Source: Kribbella italica (lineage in GTDB: Bacteria; Actinomycetota; Actinomycetes; Propionibacteriales; Kribbellaceae). Taken from it: 64,000 bases of DNA. A model generated the notes under the pieces. That model was not told the DNA's origin. It ran no database searches and saw only the letters and a list, made by a program, of their open reading frames with translations. The translations under genes were made by a program, and so were the position numbers. This document shows, piece by piece, positions 10,503 through 18,405 of the stretch (the stretch's first letter is position 1; every line of letters begins with the position of its first letter). The stretch spans positions 7,874,001-7,938,000 of the forward strand of contig NZ_JACHMY010000001.1 of NCBI RefSeq assembly GCF_014205135.1, given 5' to 3'.

Positions 10503-10952
10503 TCAGCGGCGACGGAAAGTCTGCTGCAGGGTCTGGCCGAAGGGCTGGACCGGGTGCTCGGTGTAGTTGCCGTCCTGGAGGCCTGCCAGGCGCTCGAACG
10601 GGTTGCGGGAGGCGGGGCAGCCGGTGCGGGCCCAGGACCAGGCGACGGCGACGACGTACAGGGGGAGCATCGGGAGGCCGATCAGGCAGAAGTACTGCCA
10701 GGAGTGGCGCTCCTCGTGCTTGACCAGAACCGGACGCGCGTCGAGGTAGGCGCGGTCGTTCTTGGTGAGCACGACGTTGCCGACCGTGAAGGCGTTGGCG
10801 ATCGGGAAGCCGAGCTTGTAGCCGTTGGCGTAGTACAGGCCGCGAGGGCCGCGGCTGACCTTCGCGCGACCGATCAGAGCGACCAGGAAGCCGGCCAGCG
10901 TCGAAAGATTGACGAAGTTCACCACCAGCTTGAGCTTCTGCGCGGCGGTCAT
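10503..10952 (-). CDS. membrane protein with HExxH motif
   Basis: A protein of about 149 residues. I place the start at the ATG at 10952; the frame extends to 10988 but that part enters a large palindrome. It has hydrophobic segments near residues 10-30 (VNFVNLSTLAGFLVALIG) and 100-120 (LIGLPMLPLYVVAVAWSW). Between them lies KHEERHSWQYF, which contains HEERH and so matches the HExxH zinc-metallopeptidase pattern. Similar HExxHxxQ motifs occur in small membrane proteins of unknown activity. Its 3' end lies 7 bases from otsB, convergent. I cannot name a function. Confidence 0.7.
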   Translation of the reverse strand: MTAAQKLKLVVNFVNLSTLAGFLVALIGRAKVSRGPRGLYYANGYKLGFPIANAFTVGNVVLTKNDRAYLDARPVLVKHEERHSWQYFCLIGLPMLPLYVVAVAWSWARTGCPASRNPFERLAGLQDGNYTEHPVQPFGQTLQQTFRRR

Positions 10953-10980
10953 GATCCAGTATTGCGCTCGCCAAGTCGCC

Positions 10981-11046
10981 TGTCCCAATGTCGCAATTCT
11001 TAGGACATCGAGCTACTCTTGTCCTAAGAATTGCGACATTAGGACA
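10981..11046. promoter_or_regulatory. very large palindrome between Fic and the HExxH gene (operator)
   Basis: Two 27-base arms (10981-11007 and 11020-11046) are complementary with a single mismatch around a 12-base spacer. Within the arms, 21 bases match perfectly. Each arm begins with TGTCC and ends with GGACA, so the site contains four TGTCC half-sites in two nested palindromes. It lies in the divergent promoter region and ends 4 bases before the proposed Fic start codon, overlapping its ribosome-binding site (AGGA at 11041). This geometry fits an operator bound by a dimer or tetramer, perhaps Fic itself through its C-terminal winged helix. Confidence 0.8.
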
Positions 11047-11050
11047 TCAG

Positions 11051-12211
11051 GTGACCATCTTCAGTACGCCGCAACCAGACCGCGAAGATCTCTTGGTCCT
11101 CGACCAGATCCATGCGTACCGGTCCGAGTTGGCCGACGTGATGCGGATGCCCAAGCGCTGGGCAGGCGGCCTACGGCGCAGCATGCTCGCGCGGGCGATC
11201 CAGGGCTCGAACAGCATCGAGGGATACGAGGTCGCGGTCGACGATGCCGTCGCCGCCCTTGACGACGAGGACGCACTGAGCGCGGACGAACAGACCTTCG
11301 CCGAGATCAGGGGGTACCGGCAAGCGCTGGGTTACGTGCTGGCGATGGCCGGAGACGCCGACTTCCGGCTGGATGTGGCCGCGGTCCGGGCCATGCACTT
11401 CATGATGCTCAGCCATGACCTGTCCAAGAGCCCCGGAAGCTATCGGCAGCGTGAGATCTACGTCCACGACGAGAAGACCGGTCGAAACGTCTACGAAGGT
11501 CCCACCGCTGACGAGGTTCCAGGGCTGGTTGAGGAGTTAATGGTCGAGCTGGCCGGCGACAGCCAGGTGGACAGCTTGGTCCGGGCGTCGATGGCTCACC
11601 TGAATCTGGTGATGATCCATCCGTTCCGCGATGGCAACGGCCGGATGGCGCGAGCCCTCCAAACGCTGGTCCTGTCGCAGTGCGGGATCGGTGAGCCGGC
11701 CTTCTCCAGCATCGAGGAATGGCTCGGAAGCAACACCGAGGACTACTACCGGGTGCTCGCCCTGACCGGCGCCGGCAGTTGGCAGCCGGACAGATCGGCC
11801 GCTTTGTGGGTCAAGTTCAACCTACGCGCCCACCACATCCAGGCCCAGACCGTTGCCCGGCGCTATCGCGAGGCGGCCAGGCTGTGGACCGCCTTCGATG
11901 AGCTGATCGCGGCGTTCCGGCTGCCCGATCGGGTGGCCGACGAACTCTTCGACGCAACCCTCGGATTCCGGATCCGCCGCTCGACCTACGTTCGCCGGGC
12001 AGACATCGAGCAGCGGACCGCCACCCGTGATTTGGGCAGGCTCGTCGAACTGGGCCTGCTGCGGGCTGTTGGCGAAACCAAGGGGAGGCACTACGTGATC
12101 GGGGACCGGCTGACCGCGGTTCGGCGGGAGGTTCTCGAGGCACGTTCTCCGGTGGTCGATCCGTACCCCTGGATGCGCGGGCGCCTGCTCGCGGCGCTGT
12201 CGGTGCAATAG
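11051..12211 (+). CDS. Fic-domain protein with C-terminal winged helix
   Basis: A 386-residue Fic protein, a family that transfers AMP or another nucleotide moiety from a nucleotide donor to a hydroxyl of a target protein. The active-site loop HPFRDGNGRMAR (about 190-201, catalytic His190) is intact. An inhibitory helix motif SNSIEG (about 53-58, of the form [ST]xxxE[GN]) precedes it, so the protein can restrain itself without a separate antitoxin. The C-terminal 120 residues look like a winged helix. I start at the GTG at 11051 with AGGA 6 bases upstream. An ATG at 10988 is in frame but lies inside the palindrome and would translate it. Confidence 0.88.
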   Translation: MTIFSTPQPDREDLLVLDQIHAYRSELADVMRMPKRWAGGLRRSMLARAIQGSNSIEGYEVAVDDAVAALDDEDALSADEQTFAEIRGYRQALGYVLAMAGDADFRLDVAAVRAMHFMMLSHDLSKSPGSYRQREIYVHDEKTGRNVYEGPTADEVPGLVEELMVELAGDSQVDSLVRASMAHLNLVMIHPFRDGNGRMARALQTLVLSQCGIGEPAFSSIEEWLGSNTEDYYRVLALTGAGSWQPDRSAALWVKFNLRAHHIQAQTVARRYREAARLWTAFDELIAAFRLPDRVADELFDATLGFRIRRSTYVRRADIEQRTATRDLGRLVELGLLRAVGETKGRHYVIGDRLTAVRREVLEARSPVVDPYPWMRGRLLAALSVQ

Positions 12212-12217
12212 GTCAGG

Positions 12218-13180
12218 ATGGGGGCCGTGAGTTCGGTGGTACGGCGGTGGCGGTCGGGGCGTCCGGTGGATCCGCACCAGGTGATCGGTGGGTTGCGGAA
12301 GGGGCCGGGGGATCCGGCGTACGTCGTCGAGCCTGGGCGGCGGACGGTGTGGCGGGCGACGCGGACTCCGGATGGGCCGGTGCTGCTGCGGCTGACGCCG
12401 TACGCGACGGTGGGCGAGGTGGAGGCCGAGGCTTGGGGGCCTGGTTCGGCGTGGGCGTTGGACGGGGTGCCGGAATTGCTGGGGGAGGCGGACTCGTGGG
12501 ACGGGTTTTCGCCGTTGGCCGAGCATCAGCCGTTGGTTGACGCGGCGCGGCGGTTCCCGCACTTCCGGGTGCCGCGGACGCGTGCGGTGTTCGAGGCGAT
12601 GGCCGCGGCGGGGATCGAGCAGGTCGTCACCGGCAAGGAGGCGTTCCGTGCTTGGCGGGTGCTGCTGCGCGAGTACGGCGAACCGGCGCCGGGGCCGGTC
12701 GCTCCTGACGGGCGCGTGCTGATGGTCCCGCCGTCGCCGGAGGAGTGGCGCCTGATTCCGTCGTGGCAGTGGCTACGCGCCGGTGTGGAAGGCCGGCGTT
12801 CGCGGGTTGTCATCACTGCTGCCACCCGAGCGCGCGCTCTCGAACGCACGTTGGAGCTGTCCGACTCGTCCGAGATCGAGCGCCGCCTGAGGTCTTTACC
12901 TGGTGTCGGCGTCTGGACCGCCGCCGAGGTCCGCCAACGAGCCCACGGCGACGCGGACGCGTTCTCCTTCGCCGACTATCACGTATCCCGCAACGTGTCG
13001 TACGCCCTCACCGGCGAAGAGCTCGACGACGACGCCACGGCCGAACTCATCGAGCCCTACCGGGGCCACCGCTTCCGAGTCCAGGCGCTGCTGCAGCTGG
13101 CCGGCATCACCCACCCCCGCTACGGTCCCCGCAAGTCGCTTCCCACCCACACCCCAGGAGCCACCCACCGCTTGCGGTGA
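12218..13180 (+). CDS. AlkA-like DNA-3-methyladenine glycosylase (HhH-GPD)
   Basis: A 320-residue DNA base-excision enzyme of the HhH-GPD superfamily. It would flip out alkylated purines and cut the glycosidic bond. The helix-hairpin-helix is LRSLPGVGVWTAAEV (about 225-239), and the catalytic Asp is expected in FSFADYHVSR (Asp253). A Trp/Tyr-rich N-terminal beta domain precedes it, as in the AlkA type. It begins 7 bases after the Fic gene, so the two are probably co-transcribed. Its last codons border the inverted-repeat/minisatellite region. Confidence 0.85.
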   Translation: MGAVSSVVRRWRSGRPVDPHQVIGGLRKGPGDPAYVVEPGRRTVWRATRTPDGPVLLRLTPYATVGEVEAEAWGPGSAWALDGVPELLGEADSWDGFSPLAEHQPLVDAARRFPHFRVPRTRAVFEAMAAAGIEQVVTGKEAFRAWRVLLREYGEPAPGPVAPDGRVLMVPPSPEEWRLIPSWQWLRAGVEGRRSRVVITAATRARALERTLELSDSSEIERRLRSLPGVGVWTAAEVRQRAHGDADAFSFADYHVSRNVSYALTGEELDDDATAELIEPYRGHRFRVQALLQLAGITHPRYGPRKSLPTHTPGATHRLR

Positions 13181-13203
13181 GAGTGGTGGCTGAGCCCGGC
13201 GGC

Positions 13204-13546
13204 CATGCGGCCGAGCACGAGGCCGGTGGCTGAAGCCGCGCCGGCCGGAAAGAGTTTGGTGCGGAGCCTGCCTGGAGGTGTGCTGGCTGCGGGTGCCTGC
13301 CTGGAGGTGTGCTGGCTGCGGGTGCCTGCCTGGAGGTGTGCTGGCTGCGGGTGCCTGCCTGGAGACGTGCTGGCTGCGGGTGCCTGCCTGGAGACGTGCT
13401 GGCTGCGGGTGCCTGCCTGGAGACGTGCTGGCTGCGGGTGCCTGCCCGGAGACGTGCTGGCTGGGGTTGAGCTTGCCGGGCATTCACTTCTCACTGTTTT
13501 CCGGCCGGAGCGGTCTTAGCCACAGGCCACCTGCTCGGCCGCATTG
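13204..13546. repeat. inverted-repeat element enclosing the minisatellite
   Basis: Arms 13204-13251 and 13498-13546 are about 85 percent complementary. The arm ends ATGCGGCCGAGCA and CCGGCCGGAAA match exactly. Weaker similarity continues outward towards the end of the glycosylase gene and towards 13573. The arms enclose a 29-bp tandem array. No coding gene is supported inside. The structure resembles a small non-autonomous mobile element (MITE-like) or a large cruciform. The whole gap from 13181 to 13650 otherwise holds only the promoter for the antiporter. Confidence 0.65.
13264..13466. repeat. 29-bp minisatellite, seven contiguous copies
   Basis: Seven head-to-tail copies of a 29-base unit (starting GTGCCTGCCTGGAGG) occupy exactly 203 bases. 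Copies 1-3 carry GAGGTG and copies 4-7 carry GAGACG at the same place, which indicates block-wise expansion of two unit variants. The outer copies have extra changes (GAGCC at the left, TGCCCGGAG and GGGG at the right). The unit length is not a multiple of three, so any reading frame would rotate. A coding role is therefore unlikely. Confidence 0.95.
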
Positions 13547-13650
13547 TCGTTAGCCTCACCTCAGCTCTCCGCCTTTAGCTCTTTCAGGTGTCCTGTGTCA
13601 CCCGGTGTGGGGCGAGTCCTGGCCGGGTGGGTGGGCACTAGGTTCCCATC

Positions 13651-14892
13651 ATGCGGATCGACGGGGACGGGCTGTACCTGGTGGCGGGGCTTGCGCTGCT
13701 GGTGGGGGCTGTTCTGCCGCGGCTGCTGAGGCGGTACGCCGTGTCGGCGCCGATCGCGTTTCTCGGGGCGGGGTTGTTGCTGGGGTTCGTGGTGGACCGG
13801 GGGAAGCTGAGTCCGATCGCCGAGCCGGGGCTGACCGAGCATCTGGCGGAGTTGACGATTCTGGTGGCGCTGATGGGCGTCGGGCTGGCGATCGATCGGC
13901 CGATCGGGTGGCGGCGGTGGAAGGTGACGTGGCGGCTGCTGTTCGTGGCGATGCCGGCGTGTGTTGCCGCGGTGGCGGGGCTGGGGTGGTTGCTGGGGCT
14001 GGCGCCGGCGGTGGCGCTGCTGATCGGCGCCGTGCTGGCGCCGACCGATCCGGTGCTGGCGTCCGACGTGCAGGTGCAGGGGCCGACGACCGGTGAAGGG
14101 GCCGAGCCGGAGGAGGACGACGAGGTTCGGTTCGCGCTGACCTCCGAGGCCGGGCTGAACGACGGGCTGGCGTTTCCGCTGGTGTACCTGGCGATCTTCG
14201 CCGCGACCAAGGGCGCACTCGGCGACTGGGGGCTGGAGTGGCTGGCCTGGGACCTCGTCGGCAAGACGGTGATCGGCGTCGCGATCGGCGTCGGCGCGGG
14301 CTGGCTGCTGGGGCGGATGGCGTTCTCGGCGCCGTCGCCGAGCTTCCGGCTGGCGGATTCGCGGGAGCCCGTGCTCGCCCTGGCGATGACGCTCGGCGTC
14401 TACGGGCTCGCGGAAGTGCTGCACGGGTACGGCTTTCTCGCCGTCTTCGTCGCCGCTCTGACTCTGCGCAACCAGGAACGCGGGCACGACTTCCACGAGG
14501 ACCTGCACGGTTTCCTCGAGCAGCTCGAACACATCCTGACCTGGGGAATCCTGCTGCTGCTCGGCGTCGCGGTGACCGGCGGACTGCTCAAACCGCTCGA
14601 CCTGACCGGCATCGCGATCGGCGTCGCCCTGATCGTCGTCATCCGCCCGCTGACCGCCTGGCTCAGCCTGCGCAAGACACCGATGCGCCGCTCCGAGCGC
14701 TGGGTCACGGCGTCGTTCGGCGTCCGGGGTGTCGGCTCGATCTTCTACCTCGCGTACGCCGGTTCGGACTTCGCCGACGACCTGCCCTGGCTCTGGGCGA
14801 CGGTCGGCTTCACCGTCGTGCTCAGCGTGGTGGTGCACGGCATCGCGGCGACCCCGCTGATGCGGATGCTCGAACACCACCGCGAGGCCTGA
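13651..14892 (+). CDS. cation:proton antiporter (CPA1, NhaP type)
   Basis: A 413-residue integral membrane antiporter exchanging Na+ or K+ for H+. It has about 12 hydrophobic segments. The ion-binding ND/TD region APTDPVLASDVQVQGP lies near residue 130, and SEAGLNDGLAFPLVYLAI (about 165-182) matches the conserved CPA1 helix with Asn-Asp. A conserved basic segment, SLRKTPMRRSERW, lies near 340, followed by FGVRGVGSIFYLAYA. The large cytosolic tail seen in some relatives is absent. It is probably monocistronic, with a palindromic element starting 4 bases after the stop. The ion specificity is unknown. Confidence 0.88.
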   Translation: MRIDGDGLYLVAGLALLVGAVLPRLLRRYAVSAPIAFLGAGLLLGFVVDRGKLSPIAEPGLTEHLAELTILVALMGVGLAIDRPIGWRRWKVTWRLLFVAMPACVAAVAGLGWLLGLAPAVALLIGAVLAPTDPVLASDVQVQGPTTGEGAEPEEDDEVRFALTSEAGLNDGLAFPLVYLAIFAATKGALGDWGLEWLAWDLVGKTVIGVAIGVGAGWLLGRMAFSAPSPSFRLADSREPVLALAMTLGVYGLAEVLHGYGFLAVFVAALTLRNQERGHDFHEDLHGFLEQLEHILTWGILLLLGVAVTGGLLKPLDLTGIAIGVALIVVIRPLTAWLSLRKTPMRRSERWVTASFGVRGVGSIFYLAYAGSDFADDLPWLWATVGFTVVLSVVVHGIAATPLMRMLEHHREA

Positions 14893-14896
14893 CCGC

Positions 14897-14983
14897 GATG
14901 TGCACCACTGTCCAACCTCCGCGCGGACGGCGTGTCGGGGGGCGACACGCCGTGGATGGCGAGGTTGGTCAGTGGTGCACGTC
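14897..14983. repeat. palindromic intergenic element, copy 1
   Basis: The arms 14897-14919 and 14961-14983 share 21 of 23 complementary bases and contain the family core GTGCACCACTG. Nested inside is a perfect 10-base stem (CGGCGTGTCG, 14928-14937 with 14943-14952). It lies 4 bases after the antiporter stop codon and may also end transcription. The rest of the 311-base gap up to 15203 shows no gene, only the expected promoter of the next gene. Confidence 0.85.
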
Positions 14984-15203
14984 CGGGACCCGGGGCGCTC
15001 GGCCGCGGACACGCGGCGCCGGACCGTAGGCCGGAGCCGGCCGGTTGCGTGCTCGCGCCGGGGGCTCGACCCCGTGCCGGACGGCGGACGCGGCGTGGAT
15101 CCCGGCCAGAAAGTCCTTCAGCTTCTCGAACATGACTCCATCGTCCGAGCTTCGGCGCGACCGCAGAAGTGGCGCAAAGGACGCTGACCGCTAAGATTAC
15201 GAC

Positions 15204-16169
15204 ATGCCCCAGCGAACCGTCTCCGTGCTCGCGTACGACGGCATGACCGCCTTCGAGGCCGGCATCGTGATCGAGGTGTTCGGCCTGGTCTGGCCTGACA
15301 TCGACGAGCCCTGGTACGAGCTGAAGGTCTGCACCGAGACCCCGGACCCGATCCGCGTGATCGGCGGCGCGACACTCAGTACGCCGTACGGGCTCGAGGA
15401 CTTCGCCGCCGCGGACACGGTCGTCGTGCCGAGCATCGCCAACCCGGCGCAAACCATCTCCCCGCAGCTCGTCGAGGCCCTTCGGCGCGCCCACACCCGC
15501 GGCGCCCGGATCGTGTCGATCTGCTCCGGCGCCTTCGCGCTGGCCGCTGCCGGTCTGCTCGACGGCCGCCGCGCGACCACGCACTGGCGGTACGCCGACC
15601 AGCTCCGCGAGCGTTACCCGGCGATCAAGGTCGACCCCGAGCCGCTCTACACCGACGAGGGCGACGTCTTGACCAGTGCCGGCTGCGCGGCCGGCCTCGA
15701 TCTCGCGCTGCACCTCGTCCGCAAGGACCTCGGCGCCGCCGTCGCGAACGCGGTCGCCCGGCGCCTGGTCATCCAGCCCTACCGGTCCGGCGGCCAGGCG
15801 CAGTACATCGAGTCCCCGATGCCGCCCGACCCGATCGACGCCCCGGTCGCCCGCAGCCTCGGCTGGGCGCTGGAGCACCTCGCCGAGCCGATCGGCGTAC
15901 CGGATCTGGCCCGCGAGGCCGGGCTGTCGCCGCGGACCTACCTGCGGCACTTCACCCGCGAGACCGGTACGACGCCCGCCAGGTGGCTGATCGCCCAGCG
16001 GATCCAGGCCGCGCTGGCGATGCTGGAGACCGGGGACGCGCCGGTCGAGGAGATCGCGCTGGCCGCCGGGTTCGCGACGCCGGTGACGTTCCGGCACCAC
16101 TTCGCGAAGGCGGTGAAGACGTCGCCGTCGGCGTACCGGCGGACCTTCCGGGAGCGTCGTCCGGGCTGA
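15204..16169 (+). CDS. GlxA-family AraC-type transcriptional regulator
   Basis: A 321-residue regulator with an N-terminal DJ-1/PfpI-like domain (about 1-180) and a C-terminal AraC DNA-binding domain (about 215-318). The nucleophile-elbow region reads SICSGAFALAAAGLLDG, with the Cys typical of GlxA-like sensors, and THWRYADQL follows. The AraC part has the two helix-turn-helix motifs (VPDLAREAGLSPRTYLRHFTRETG and EEIALAAGFATPVTFRHHF). The ligand and target genes are unknown. The next gene downstream is riboswitch-controlled thrC and the previous one is the antiporter. A second, diverged paralogue lies at 62792-63718. Confidence 0.88.
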   Translation: MPQRTVSVLAYDGMTAFEAGIVIEVFGLVWPDIDEPWYELKVCTETPDPIRVIGGATLSTPYGLEDFAAADTVVVPSIANPAQTISPQLVEALRRAHTRGARIVSICSGAFALAAAGLLDGRRATTHWRYADQLRERYPAIKVDPEPLYTDEGDVLTSAGCAAGLDLALHLVRKDLGAAVANAVARRLVIQPYRSGGQAQYIESPMPPDPIDAPVARSLGWALEHLAEPIGVPDLAREAGLSPRTYLRHFTRETGTTPARWLIAQRIQAALAMLETGDAPVEEIALAAGFATPVTFRHHFAKAVKTSPSAYRRTFRERRPG

Positions 16170-16236
16170 GACCGGCCGTCTCGGATGGTGGGATCACAGG
16201 ACACAATATGGACCCGATTGGGTAACCTCGAACCTG

Positions 16237-16373
16237 CTCATCCAGAGGGACTGAGGGAAACGGCCCGTTGAAGTCCCGGCAACCCTCCCCGTGGAGGCCC
16301 CGTCCTGGGGTGCTCGCGGTGGACCGGTGCCAAATCCGTCCCACGCCGAGATCCGGCGCCCGGGGAAGATGAG
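16237..16373 (+). promoter_or_regulatory. SAM riboswitch (S-box, SAM-I/SAM-IV class) of thrC
   Basis: The leader carries the S-box signature elements in order: CCAGAGGGACTGAGGGAAAC, CGGCCCGTTGAAGTCCCGG with CAACC, then GGTGCCAAATCC, and finally GGGGAAGATGAGG. The closing helix P1 pairs CTCATC (16237-16242) with GATGAG (16368-16373). The 3' strand of P1 overlaps the AGGAGG ribosome-binding site (16372-16377), which sits 9 bases before the thrC ATG. SAM binding should stabilise P1 and mask the site, giving translational repression. I cannot decide between SAM-I and SAM-IV by eye. Confidence 0.9.
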
Positions 16374-16386
16374 GAGGAACCTCTCC

Positions 16387-17652
16387 ATGAGCCAGACCGC
16401 CACCACCCCGCACACCATCCGTGAAGGGGCCTTCGGCAACGGTACGCACCTGAGCTGCCGGGCCTGCGGGGCGAAGTCCGAGCTCGGCCCGTTCTACGCG
16501 TGTATGGAGTGCTTCGGTCCGCTGGAGGTCGGGTACGAGTTCCCGGCCATCACCCGCGAGCAGATCGAGGCCGGACCCAAGAACATCTGGCGCTACCAGC
16601 CGCTGCTGCCCGTCCCCGTCGACGTGGCCAGCTACCCGAACACCGAGCCGGGCTACACCCGGCTGATCGACGCCGGCAACCTGGCCCGCGAGCTGGGCCT
16701 GCGCAAGCTCTGGGTGAAGGACGACTCGGGCAACCCCACGCACTCCTTCAAGGACCGTGTGGTCGCGAGTGCCCTGAGCGCCACCCGTGAGCTGGGCATG
16801 AAGGTCTTCGCCTGCCCCTCGACCGGAAACCTGGCCAACGCCGTCGCCGCGGCCGCCGCCCGGGCCGGTATCCGCTCGGTCGTCTTCATCCCGAAGGACC
16901 TCGAGCGCCCCAAGATCATCACCACCGCCGTGTACGGCGGGACGCTGGTCGCCGTCGAGGGCAACTACGACGACGTGAACAAGCTCGCCTCGGAGATCGC
17001 CGGCGAGGAGGACGGCTGGGCGTTCGTCAACGTGAACGTGCGGCCGTACTACTCCGAGGGCTCCAAGACGCTCGCGTTCGAGATCGCCGAGCAGCTCGGC
17101 TGGCGGATCCCGCAGCAGGTCGTCATCCCGGTCGCGTCCGGTTCGCAGCTGACCAAGATCGACAAGGGCTTCACCGAGCTCGGCAAGCTGGGCCTGGTCG
17201 ACGCGACCGACTACAAGATCTACGGCGCCCAGGCGACCGGCTGCTCGCCGGTGGCGCAGGCGTTCCGCGACGGGCACGACGTGGTCAAGCCGGTGAAGCC
17301 GGACACGATCGCGAAGTCGCTGGCGATCGGCAACCCGGCCGACGGGCCGTACGTGCTCGACGTCGCCCGCCGGACCGGTGGTGTGATCGAGGACGTCAGC
17401 GACGAAGAGGTCGTCGAGGGCATCCAGCTGCTGGCCCGGACCGAGGGCATCTTCACCGAGACCGCGGGCGGGGTGACCGTCGCGACGCTGAAGAAGCTGA
17501 TCGCCACCGGGCAGCTCGACCCCGAGGCCGAGACGGTGATCATCAACTCCGGCGACGGGCTGAAGACGCTCGACGCGGTGGCCGACCGGGTCGGCCCGAA
17601 GGTGACCATTCCCGCGTCGTACGACGCCTTCGTGAAGGCAGGTCTGCAGTGA
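16387..17652 (+). CDS. thrC: threonine synthase
   Basis: A 421-residue PLP enzyme that converts O-phosphohomoserine to threonine. The PLP lysine is in NPTHSFKDRVV (Lys122). The phosphate-binding region is CPSTGNLANAVAAAA, and the Gly/Ser segment VASGSQLTKI lies downstream. A Cys4 knuckle (Cys24, Cys27, Cys39, Cys42) sits at the N terminus, as in the thrC group common in actinobacteria and archaea. The frame is open to 16291, but the ATG at 16387 directly follows the riboswitch ribosome-binding site. Control by SAM makes sense because the substrate is also the branch point to methionine. The stop overlaps the next gene by 4 bases. Confidence 0.95.
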   Translation: MSQTATTPHTIREGAFGNGTHLSCRACGAKSELGPFYACMECFGPLEVGYEFPAITREQIEAGPKNIWRYQPLLPVPVDVASYPNTEPGYTRLIDAGNLARELGLRKLWVKDDSGNPTHSFKDRVVASALSATRELGMKVFACPSTGNLANAVAAAAARAGIRSVVFIPKDLERPKIITTAVYGGTLVAVEGNYDDVNKLASEIAGEEDGWAFVNVNVRPYYSEGSKTLAFEIAEQLGWRIPQQVVIPVASGSQLTKIDKGFTELGKLGLVDATDYKIYGAQATGCSPVAQAFRDGHDVVKPVKPDTIAKSLAIGNPADGPYVLDVARRTGGVIEDVSDEEVVEGIQLLARTEGIFTETAGGVTVATLKKLIATGQLDPEAETVIINSGDGLKTLDAVADRVGPKVTIPASYDAFVKAGLQ

Positions 17653-17927
17653 GCGTCAGTGTCCGCGTCCCGACCATCCTGCGGCCCTACACCCAGGGCG
17701 CGTCCGAGGTCTCCGTCGAAGGCTCGACCCTGAGCGAGGTGCTGGAGTCGCTCGACTCGTCGTACCCGGGCATCAAGAGCCGGGTGCTGGACGACTCGGG
17801 CGAGCTGCGCCGCTTCGTCAACGTGTACGTCGACAACGACGACGTCCGGTTCTCCGAGGGACTGCAGACCGCGATCAAGGACGGCGGGCAGGTCTCGATC
17901 ATCCCGGCCGTGGCCGGCGGCTGCTGA
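17649..17927 (+). CDS. MoaD/ThiS-family ubiquitin-like sulfur carrier
   Basis: A 92-residue beta-grasp protein. The family core is visible: VRVPTILRPYT at the start, the VNVYVDNDDVRF strand-turn in the middle, and SIIPAVAGG at the end. In this family the C-terminal Gly-Gly is adenylated and then carries sulfur as a thiocarboxylate. Here one Cys follows the GG (AGGC), so the diglycine is not terminal until that residue is removed. It resembles CysO, the carrier used for cysteine synthesis in Mycobacterium. Its start overlaps the thrC stop, and it shares the SAM riboswitch. No cysM, mec or E1-like gene is adjacent. Confidence 0.87.
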   Translation: MSVSVRVPTILRPYTQGASEVSVEGSTLSEVLESLDSSYPGIKSRVLDDSGELRRFVNVYVDNDDVRFSEGLQTAIKDGGQVSIIPAVAGGC

Positions 17928-17934
17928 ACTTCCT

Positions 17935-17968
17935 CCGAAGCACCCCTCGATCCCGAGGGGTGCTTCGG
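17935..17968. terminator. hairpin terminator of the thrC unit
   Basis: The 15-base arms CCGAAGCACCCCTCG and CGAGGGGTGCTTCGG are perfectly complementary around a 4-base loop and are followed by CGTTTCT. The hairpin lies 7 bases after the sulfur-carrier stop and between convergent genes, so it can serve both strands. Confidence 0.88.
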
Positions 17969-17973
17969 CGTTT

Positions 17974-18405
17974 CTAGGCCGGCGGGCGCGCCTGGAACGC
18001 CTGCTTCACGTCGTCGCGGAATCCGCAGGCCCGGTAGAACGCGTGCGTGGACTCACGCTTCGAGCCGGTCATCAGCATCACCTTGTAGCACCCGGCGTCC
18101 CACGCCGCTTGCAGCGTGCCCGCCATGATCTGCTGGCCGAGCCCGGTGCCGCGGCGGCTCTCCTCGACGACCACGTTCTCGACCACGGCGTACGGTCTGC
18201 TGCCGCGCGTGAGGTTCGGGACCAGGTTCAGGTACGTCGTCGCGACGACGTCGCCGTCCACCTCGAGCACGGACAACCGGAACGCCTCCGACGCGAGGAT
18301 CCGGTCGAAGCCCGAGCGGTCGGTCAGCACCGGCTCCTCGGGGTGCAGTTGGTGGTAGAGGCCGGCGATCGCCGTGAAGTCTTCGGTGCGGGCCTCACGA
18401 AACAC
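17974..18405 (-). CDS. GNAT-family N-acetyltransferase
   Basis: A 143-residue GNAT protein that would move an acetyl group from acetyl-CoA to an amine. The acetyl-CoA-binding signature is VVVEESRRGTGLGQQIM (about 86-102, Q/RxxGxG/A as RGTGLG). It is preceded by the central strand AVVENVVV and followed by the typical late segment AFYRACGFRDDVKQAF. The length is normal for a single domain. It overlaps the end of the VOC gene upstream by 11 bases, so the two are co-transcribed. The substrate is unknown. Confidence 0.87.
   Translation of the reverse strand: MFREARTEDFTAIAGLYHQLHPEEPVLTDRSGFDRILASEAFRLSVLEVDGDVVATTYLNLVPNLTRGSRPYAVVENVVVEESRRGTGLGQQIMAGTLQAAWDAGCYKVMLMTGSKRESTHAFYRACGFRDDVKQAFQARPPA

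Noticed and set aside
10988..11050. Longer N terminus of the Fic protein
   Set aside because: The extra codons lie within the palindrome and give an implausible sequence. The GTG at 11051 has a ribosome-binding site.
13264..13466. Possible CRISPR array
   Set aside because: The 29-base units are contiguous with no spacers and differ by block. No cas genes are near.
13107..13519. Cys- or Gln/His-rich repeat peptide encoded by the minisatellite
   Set aside because: The unit of 29 is not divisible by three, frames rotate, and no start or ribosome-binding site fits.
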